Shown: positions 58,304 to 64,000 of the stretch, piece after piece
How the letters are laid out: each line of letters opens with the position of its first letter
How positions within the stretch are numbered: position 1 is the first letter of the stretch
Origin: Nostoc carneum NIES-2107
Lineage (GTDB): Bacteria > Cyanobacteriota > Cyanobacteriia > Cyanobacteriales > Nostocaceae
Direction of reading: 5' to 3'
Length of the DNA: 64,000 bases
NCBI GenBank assembly: GCA_002368155.1
Contig: AP018180.1
Span: 4,032,719 to 4,096,718, forward strand
Translations under genes and position numbers: made by a program
The notes under the pieces: model-generated
The model's database searches: none
Seen by the model: only the letters and a program-made list of their open reading frames with translations
What the model was told of the DNA's origin: nothing

Positions 58304-58597
58304 TTAAACTATATCAACTAATTCAATATGTACCCTTTTACCCACTGCTTTCGCCGCACGTTCAAGAGTTTCTAAGGTTATGGATGTGTTATTGGGATCT
58401 AATAACCGATCGAGAGATGATCTACTGGTTCCCATCATTTGCGCCATTGCTGTCTTATTCAAATTTCTTTTGTTCATGGCTTCGCTAATTTGCCATGCAA
58501 TAATACGTTTTGTAGCAATCAGGTTAATTTCTTCAAGTGTTCCTTCTTCTTCAAAAAGGTCATCAAGAGATGAACCGATATGAGGATTTTTTTTCAT
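58304..58597 (-). CDS. XRE-type antitoxin of the second TA pair
   Basis: 97 aa. HTH at about 40-90: KRNLNKTAMAQMMGTSRSSL, then TLETLERAAKAVG. N-terminal acidic segment (SSLDDLFEEEGTLEE) may wrap the toxin. It starts 2 nt after the toxin gene stop. Confidence 0.82.
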   Translation of the reverse strand: MKKNPHIGSSLDDLFEEEGTLEEINLIATKRIIAWQISEAMNKRNLNKTAMAQMMGTSRSSLDRLLDPNNTSITLETLERAAKAVGKRVHIELVDIV

Positions 58598-58599
58598 TC

Positions 58600-58974
58600 T
58601 TATGCCTCCAGATTTCCCTTGCGTTTTAACGCTATAGCTAATTCCTTGGTTGGTGTTTTTCGAGTCTTTTTGATAAACCCGTGTAGAAGTATCATTTCGC
58701 CTTCAAAGAAGCAAAATAAAACACGCGCAATCCGTCCATTAGTTAAATTGGTTCGTACTTCAAACAAACCATCACCCATCGAACGGCAGGTTGGCATCCC
58801 AATCGGCCATCCAAACTCAACTGTCTTGATATCAGCACCAATTAATTTTCGATCTTCTTTATCTAGATCCTTTAACCAATCACGAACAGGCTCTGCACCA
58901 TTATCACTTTGATAAAATCTTGCTGGAACTCGTTTTTGGTTTTGTTGTTCTTTTTGATTTTCTTCTTCGGTCAT
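58600..58974 (-). CDS. RelE/Gp49-like toxin of the second TA pair
   Basis: 124 aa. PVRDWLKDLDKEDRKLIGAD, GDGLFEVRTNLTNGRIARV and EMILLHGFIKKTRKTPTKEL match the phage Gp49-like (DUF891) branch of RelE toxins. A charged N-terminal extension (MTEEENQKEQQNQK) is unusual. It forms a toxin-first operon with the next gene. Confidence 0.83.
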   Translation of the reverse strand: MTEEENQKEQQNQKRVPARFYQSDNGAEPVRDWLKDLDKEDRKLIGADIKTVEFGWPIGMPTCRSMGDGLFEVRTNLTNGRIARVLFCFFEGEMILLHGFIKKTRKTPTKELAIALKRKGNLEA

Positions 58975-59349
58975 CTATACCAAATTTTCTGATCATAATC
59001 AGATTAATTTGATGTTATTTCTAATGTACCTTTTTTGGTACACAATCATCAACCGTATTATTTTTGTGTAAAAAATTACTTTTATTTGCGTCTTTGTGTA
59101 AGATAAAAAAAGATGTGATCAAATACTTGAAAACATCTGTAAATGATAAATATTAACTTCAATGATCCAGATTTAAAAGTATAGCTGCACTATATCTATG
59201 CTCTCAGATTTACTGCAGCAACCAAAATTGATAAATAGGTCAACATTGAAAAACGTAAAATAGAGTCTTGGCGATTACTTCGCTTCACTGCGTTCCGCTC
59301 GTAATGACATTTCACGTTTAATTAAGTTGAGCTACTTATGAGAACTTGC
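58975..59349. other. Gap with a dispersed repeat
   Basis: AT-rich, with a GC-rich piece at about 59268-59310 (GATTACTTCGCTTCACTGCG, then TTCCGCTCGTAATGACATT), a widely dispersed bacterial repeat. It separates the TA island from the GT4 gene. Confidence 0.4.
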
Positions 59350-60498
59350 CTATAATCTATGACTTACTGGTAAAGGTCGCTGGAGTAAAACTTCGCGGTA
59401 TAACTGTTCCAACTGAGTAATATTATCAGTGAGAGTATAGCGTTCTAGGACACGATTTCTCGCTTTCTGCCCTAATACAGTTGTTAACTCAGGATGGTCT
59501 TGGAATAGTGGCAAGAGAGTCTTTAATTGCGATCGCACTGTCTTCGTATTTAAAACTACCCCCGCACCTTTTTCTAATACCTCTCCATCTGCACCTACAT
59601 CTGTGGCTAAACACGCCAAACCACAAGCCATTGCTTCTAAAAGAGATAAAGATAACCCTTCTACCAAAGAAGGCAAAATAAATACATCTGCTCCCCGTAG
59701 AATTTCGATGCGTCGGTTTTCATCAGCAATGAATCCTAGCCAAATAATGCCTTCTTCTGCACCATAAAACGGCTGTAAAGACGGCTTCAAAGGCCCATCG
59801 CCCACAATCAGCAACTTGCTATCGGCTTCCAGTCCTGACTGCTTCCAAGCGCGTAGCAGCGGTTCTACATTCTTTTCTGGTGCTATCCGACCTTGATAGA
59901 CAAATAGGCGTTCGGCTTGAAATTCTGCTTTGATTTGAGAAGGGCCTGGAGAATATTTAGCGGTATCAACTCCATTGGGAATAACTGCAACATTTTCTTC
60001 CCGCACACCCATCCGCCCTAATAACTCGCGCTGAATTTGGGAAAATACAATCACGCGATGGTAGTTCACTAAGAAAGGTGCGTATAGCTGATAAGCCAAA
60101 AGTTGCGTCCCCGAAATTAGTTTTGCCCCTTTCCCTGCAAATGGGGTATGGAAAGTCGCAATTAGAGGTAAATTCAGTTGTTCACAAATTTCTGGAAGAA
60201 TAAAGTCCAGGGGAGATAAAGTCAAAGAAGCGTGGACTATATCTGGTTTAATTTTCCGCAACGACTCAGTTAATACTTTGGTTGCTTTAAAAGTGGGAAT
60301 TGTGTAAACCTGGGACTTGTAAATGAAGGGTAAGGAAACTTCTTGAAATTTTGGCCAGTTATCAGGTTCAGGTTCTTCTTGAGCAAAGTGGAGAAAGCTA
60401 ACTTCATGCCCTCGGTCTAGTAAGGCATTTGTAATTTCTCGACTGTAGGTAACATTGCCGCAAAAGGGTGATTTTTTTCCAATCCAGGCTATACGCAT
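59350..60498 (-). CDS. GT4-family glycosyltransferase
   Basis: 382 aa. The N-terminus reads MRIAWIGKKSPFCGNVTYSR. HTPFAGKGAK and VIPNGVDTAKYSPGP lie in the middle, and EGLSLSLLEAMACGLACLAT holds the donor-binding Glu pair. A cytoplasmic or peripheral membrane enzyme of lipid or polysaccharide glycosylation. Its C-terminal coding region has a diverged copy at 57411-57510. Confidence 0.87.
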   Translation of the reverse strand: MRIAWIGKKSPFCGNVTYSREITNALLDRGHEVSFLHFAQEEPEPDNWPKFQEVSLPFIYKSQVYTIPTFKATKVLTESLRKIKPDIVHASLTLSPLDFILPEICEQLNLPLIATFHTPFAGKGAKLISGTQLLAYQLYAPFLVNYHRVIVFSQIQRELLGRMGVREENVAVIPNGVDTAKYSPGPSQIKAEFQAERLFVYQGRIAPEKNVEPLLRAWKQSGLEADSKLLIVGDGPLKPSLQPFYGAEEGIIWLGFIADENRRIEILRGADVFILPSLVEGLSLSLLEAMACGLACLATDVGADGEVLEKGAGVVLNTKTVRSQLKTLLPLFQDHPELTTVLGQKARNRVLERYTLTDNITQLEQLYREVLLQRPLPVSHRL

Positions 60499-60835
60499 TC
60501 TTTATTTAGTTATAAGAACAGCGGGTTTAATATTGAGTTTTTGTTGCTTTGTGGTTTTGCTTTTAGCTGTTGTTATCGCTGGCTTTTGAGTTAGTATTAC
60601 ACCCCATTGTCTCTACCCATAAAATAGCCAAATTCTCAGATTAATTTAGCTAGTTTAGTTATAGCTGTAGTTATCCTACTAAGAATTTGTGAATAAATAT
60701 GAGTCAATCAAAACCAATTGAGCCAGGATTCACAATGATCCCGAGTTAAGCCTATAGTGATTTATGGCTGAGTTCAGTCTATCACGAAAATTTCAGCTTT
60801 CAGTAAATGATTAATTATGTCAAGCTAATGTTTAA
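60499..60835. other. Gap with no recognised feature
   Basis: AT-rich 337-bp stretch between two minus-strand genes. It should contain the promoter of the GT4 gene; no repeat or RNA gene recognised. Confidence 0.35.
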
Positions 60836-62452
60836 TTACTCACGATGAGAGGTATACCAGGTAAAGATACCTCCAAAAAACACAATTACAGCTAATGATA
60901 AAAAGACAGCTTGTAATCCAATAAAGGTTTCTGCTACACCAGCTAATGCTAAGGGTAAAGAAAGAGCAATATTAATGACATTATTTTGCAAACCGAAGAC
61001 TTTACCCCGCATTTCTGGTGGGGTTTCTGTTTGAATTGCAGTTTGCATTGGGATACCCACTAGTGCGCCAAAAACACCCAATAGTGCTACTAACAAAAGC
61101 ACGATCCATAGCTGTGTTGTAAATATAGATAACCCTATTAAGGAAGCTGCCATCCCTAAACAACCACAAAGACTCAGAGCAGTATAGGAGAAACGTTGAC
61201 CAAACTGACCGAGAATGGTTGCGCCTGCGGCAATTCCCACACCACCAGCTGCTAGTAAAAAGCCAAATTGCGAGGCTTTCATGTTGGGAATGATTTCTGC
61301 CATTCTGACTGCCAAAACTGTTAAGGCGGCAAAGATGGAGAACAAGATAATTAACTGTACTAAAGCGCTACGAACACGATGATTATCTTTGAGATAACGC
61401 AATCCATCGCGTAAATCTGAGAAAACATGAGGAAATTCCGTTTCTGAGTCGTGAGCTTTTTCGTTAGTTACCAAGAAACTCAAAATTATTCCCGCGATCG
61501 CATAACTTCCACCAACAACAATTTCTTTACCAAAGCTGCCACTTGCACCCAGATTGAGCCAAAGTTGATCCGCGATCGCTAATAGTGGTTCGCCAACAGC
61601 AAAACCAACAATCACTGAGGCCATCATTGTTGTGGTGTACAGTGAGTTAGCTGAGAGTAAATGTTGCTCTTCCACCACCAAAGGAATTGCTGTTTGTTCG
61701 GCTGGAGCAAAAAACTGTGTGAGGGTGGAGACTAAAAAAGTCACGCTTAAGATGATTAAAAAACCTACAGGTAATACTCCCACTGGTTTCCAATCATGAG
61801 TCAACCATAACAGTAAGGGAATTACCAACACCAAAATTCCCCGCCAAACATTTGTGGCTACTAACACAGTCTTTTTCGACCAGCGATCCACAAACACACC
61901 AGCCACAGAACCAAATAGCACGGCGGGTATGGTAAAAGCCATCATCAAAGCTGATACCCAACCACTAATGCTTTGATGACTAGCTTGAAATTGCGTATTA
62001 ATCAAGGCAATCATCAATACCAGATAAACTTTATCTGCTAGTTGACAAAAAACTTGTCCACCCCAAAGTGCTAAGAAATTTGGGTTTTTTAATACAGGTA
62101 AAAACCCTTTTTGGGGTACATCATTTGATGGTTCATCTTTACCTGAATCAGGCCCCTTGACATCAGGTGGCTCTTTTGCTGAGGTAATAGCGGCTTGGCC
62201 ATTAGCCTCAGCCTGAGTGGATTTGCCTTCTGAATTAATAAAATCAGGTTTTGATTTTTCCGATAGCCAATTTCTATTATTTGGCGAAATCTCCCGGGGG
62301 GAAATTTCGTGGTTATTGATTTGACTGGGCCGAGACTTCGGGACAGCACTCAAATGGCTGGGTGCTGTAGAATCTGATGCTCTATTCTGTTTTTTGGCGT
62401 AGCTCGGTGACAAAGGCAGGATTTTTGTATCCAAATCAGACGGTTGCATCAT
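60836..62452 (-). CDS. MFS transporter with long hydrophilic N-terminus
   Basis: About 538 aa. The first ~120 residues are hydrophilic and Pro/Ser/Lys rich. Then twelve membrane helices follow, from [20 protein letters not shown] through the MFS loop [19 protein letters not shown]. It resembles the MFS_3 (enterobactin exporter-like) group; substrate unknown. An ATG at 62452 is chosen over a TTG at 62464. Its start overlaps the end of recO by 17 nt, so the two are coupled. Confidence 0.85.
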   Translation of the reverse strand: MMQPSDLDTKILPLSPSYAKKQNRASDSTAPSHLSAVPKSRPSQINNHEISPREISPNNRNWLSEKSKPDFINSEGKSTQAEANGQAAITSAKEPPDVKGPDSGKDEPSNDVPQKGFLPVLKNPNFLALWGGQVFCQLADKVYLVLMIALINTQFQASHQSISGWVSALMMAFTIPAVLFGSVAGVFVDRWSKKTVLVATNVWRGILVLVIPLLLWLTHDWKPVGVLPVGFLIILSVTFLVSTLTQFFAPAEQTAIPLVVEEQHLLSANSLYTTTMMASVIVGFAVGEPLLAIADQLWLNLGASGSFGKEIVVGGSYAIAGIILSFLVTNEKAHDSETEFPHVFSDLRDGLRYLKDNHRVRSALVQLIILFSIFAALTVLAVRMAEIIPNMKASQFGFLLAAGGVGIAAGATILGQFGQRFSYTALSLCGCLGMAASLIGLSIFTTQLWIVLLLVALLGVFGALVGIPMQTAIQTETPPEMRGKVFGLQNNVINIALSLPLALAGVAETFIGLQAVFLSLAVIVFFGGIFTWYTSHRE

Positions 62453-63353
62453 GGTTGGCAGCAAAGTAAGAATCGATTAAAGTGGCGGAGCGGATTGGAT
62501 GACCCAAATGATACTGAGCATAATGGCGCAGAATTTGCTCAACAGCTAACCAGTTATTATCTCTGGTGGTACTAATTTGCATTATCTCTGGTTGTGACAG
62601 CTGCTGGAGAATATCAAGTTCTTTTGCATTTAAGCGCTGAGAAATCACAGGTAGTTCTTGGCGATGCATCACTGTTTGGTAACCCGAGATGGTTGTAGCT
62701 GGGGTTGGTGGAGAATGAGGCGATCGCATTCTGGCAGAATTGATTTGTCTCTCATTCTCTTTTTGTTTTCGCAAGTCTTCCCAAGTCTCTAAGCAAACTG
62801 TGCCACCAGCAGAAATACTAAATCCTACCTGCCACTGCGGGTTTGTAAAATTTGGTATCAGGGGCCGTTGCGTGAGACAACAAACTTGCACTTGAGGTGT
62901 TAGTCCCGCCAAAGCTAATAGGTGAAAAACTCCCTGAGACAGATGAGCTAAGATACTCGCTTCGTTGTTAGAAACTGCCTCCAACCGATTGAGATGTTCG
63001 TTAAGCAACTCATAAAGTTCTTCTTGGGGTTGTTCGCTCAAAGCTTGACTGAGGACTATTTCTGCTAGATATTGGCTAGCTGCCAATTTCCCTAAATCTT
63101 TAGTCAAACCTGGATAGGTTTTTACTGTTTGTGCTTGTGTAATTTTATCTAGCGATCGCCCTTTAGCAATCAGTAGTTCGTTGACGACAAACATCCCACT
63201 CCTACCACCCAGGCTTGAATTGTGCTTACGTGCCCCTGGGGCAACTGCTCGGATTAAACCGAACTCTTTTGTCAAAATTGTTACTATTCTATCTGATTCT
63301 CCCAGCGCCTGGGCTTTCAGATTAATTCCTGTTACTTGATAGGTTTTACTCAT
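62436..63353 (-). CDS. recO: DNA repair protein RecO
   Basis: 305 aa. The N-terminal OB fold ([20 protein letters not shown], then [19 protein letters not shown]) and C-terminal helical part identify RecO, which loads RecA onto SSB-coated DNA with RecR. The zinc-finger cysteines are reduced (VCCLTQRPL). An insert rich in Ser/Pro (about 205-235) is unusual. Confidence 0.9.
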   Translation of the reverse strand: MSKTYQVTGINLKAQALGESDRIVTILTKEFGLIRAVAPGARKHNSSLGGRSGMFVVNELLIAKGRSLDKITQAQTVKTYPGLTKDLGKLAASQYLAEIVLSQALSEQPQEELYELLNEHLNRLEAVSNNEASILAHLSQGVFHLLALAGLTPQVQVCCLTQRPLIPNFTNPQWQVGFSISAGGTVCLETWEDLRKQKENERQINSARMRSPHSPPTPATTISGYQTVMHRQELPVISQRLNAKELDILQQLSQPEIMQISTTRDNNWLAVEQILRHYAQYHLGHPIRSATLIDSYFAANHDATV

Positions 63354-63372
63354 TAGCCAAGAGTCCGTAGGG

Positions 63373-63387
63373 GCGGGTTAAACCCGC
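63373..63387. repeat. Small palindrome upstream of recO
   Basis: GCGGGTT-A-AACCCGC, a dispersed type. Followed by STRR-like heptamers (CATTAGTCATAAGTCATGAG, then further units) to about 63492. Confidence 0.5.
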
Positions 63388-63494
63388 ATATCTAAGGGTA
63401 GATGCGATATTTTCGTTAAACCCACCCATACATTAGTCATAAGTCATGAGTCATTGATCTGAGTACAAAGAACGAATGACCAAAGGGCAAATGA

Positions 63495-64000
63495 CTATTC
63501 CACCTTTTCCAGGTTATCGCGCTGGCGGATTAAATCGATACCGCGAGATGTGCCTAATCGAGTAGCACCCGCCAAGATTAATTCTAGGGCTTGATTCACA
63601 GTACGAATACCACCTGAGGCCTTAATCCCTACTCTTTCGCGAGCAATCTCCTTCAATAGTTTTACATCTGCTACTGTCGCCCCCCCATTCCAACCTGTAC
63701 TGGTTTTTAAGAATGCGGCCCCTGCTTCCATCGCCAATTCTGCTGCCATTCTTTTCTCCGCCTCTGTCAACAGGTTGGTTTCTAAAATTACCTTTACAGG
63801 TTGTCCGGTTTCTTCACAAATTTCCGCAATCTCGCGGTGGACTGCTTCAGTTTTACCAGCTTTTAACCAACCCAAGTTGAGGACTACATCAAGTTCAGTG
63901 GCTCCATTTTCCACTGCTTCTTGAGCCTCATACAGCTTCACTGCGGAAGTAGTCGCTCCAGTCGGAAAGCCAATTACTGCACAGACTTTGGGATTTTTAC
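63495..64000 (-). CDS. deoC: Deoxyribose-phosphate aldolase, 3' part (runs off the window)
   Basis: The frame is open to the window edge, so the N-terminus is outside. [50 protein letters not shown], and [20 protein letters not shown] with the Schiff-base Lys (LKTSTG), then [10 protein letters not shown], are DeoC motifs. It cleaves 2-deoxyribose-5-phosphate. A GTG start at 63941 is an artefact, not the true start. Confidence 0.92.
   Translation of the reverse strand, partial: KNPKVCAVIGFPTGATTSAVKLYEAQEAVENGATELDVVLNLGWLKAGKTEAVHREIAEICEETGQPVKVILETNLLTEAEKRMAAELAMEAGAAFLKTSTGWNGGATVADVKLLKEIARERVGIKASGGIRTVNQALELILAGATRLGTSRGIDLIRQRDNLEKVE

Overview
The window looks like chromosomal DNA of a filamentous, probably heterocyst-forming cyanobacterium (Nostoc/Anabaena/Calothrix-like). 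The evidence is a photosystem II D1 gene (psbA), the cyanobacterial NDH-1 subunit gene ndhN next to rplC, many GCGATCGC (HIP1) octamers, AT-rich gaps, and short tandem heptamer repeats (STRR type, TCATTAG/GACAAAG-like) in many gaps. The genus is inference.

Layout. (1) 52-5601, minus strand: a compact three-gene module. It holds a giant fusion (DEDDy 3'-5' exonuclease + Cas4-like iron-sulfur PD-(D/E)XK nuclease + FtsK-type motor), a 701-aa AAA/STAND-like ATPase and a winged-helix protein. This is the best candidate for an undescribed DNA-processing or defence system. (2) 5.9-12.3 kb: two glycosyltransferases, a small secreted protein, a VOC protein, a DUF4385-like protein, a free-standing RNase D-like exonuclease and a secreted CAP protein. 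(3) 12.6-14 kb: a relic of an IS4/IS5-type transposase and a complete IS630-type element with an A9 frameshift site. (4) 14.2-17.9 kb: a hybrid sensor kinase translationally coupled to a response-regulator/kinase. (5) 18-26.8 kb: psbA, a TpsB-type outer-membrane transporter, a sigma-like factor, a DUF2330/RnfD-like pair, a GNAT acetyltransferase and ndhN.

(6) 27.8-45.5 kb: the long ribosomal cluster rplC-D-W-B, rpsS, rplV, rpsC, rplP, rpmC, rpsQ, rplN-X-E, rpsH, rplF-R, rpsE, rplO, secY, adk, infA, rpmJ, rpsM, rpsK, rpoA, rplQ, truA, rplM, rpsI, rpmE, prfA. A gene-free leader of roughly 650 nt precedes it, and heptamer repeats sit in several of its gaps. (7) 45.5-54 kb: a hypothetical gene, an XRE regulator, a helix-turn-helix-like protein, a DUF2887/Rpn-type nuclease, an ABC-F ATPase, gpmI, secG, a metzincin-like protease and an SGNH hydrolase. 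(8) 54.1-59 kb: an accessory island. A 5'-truncated IS5-family transposase abuts a complete IS1182-type element bounded by CTAG repeats. Next come a 100-bp fragment of a glycosyltransferase paralogue and two toxin-antitoxin pairs. (9) 59.3-64 kb: a GT4 glycosyltransferase, an MFS transporter overlapping recO, and the 3' part of deoC running off the window.

Protein family calls rest on motifs read by eye. No database search was possible.
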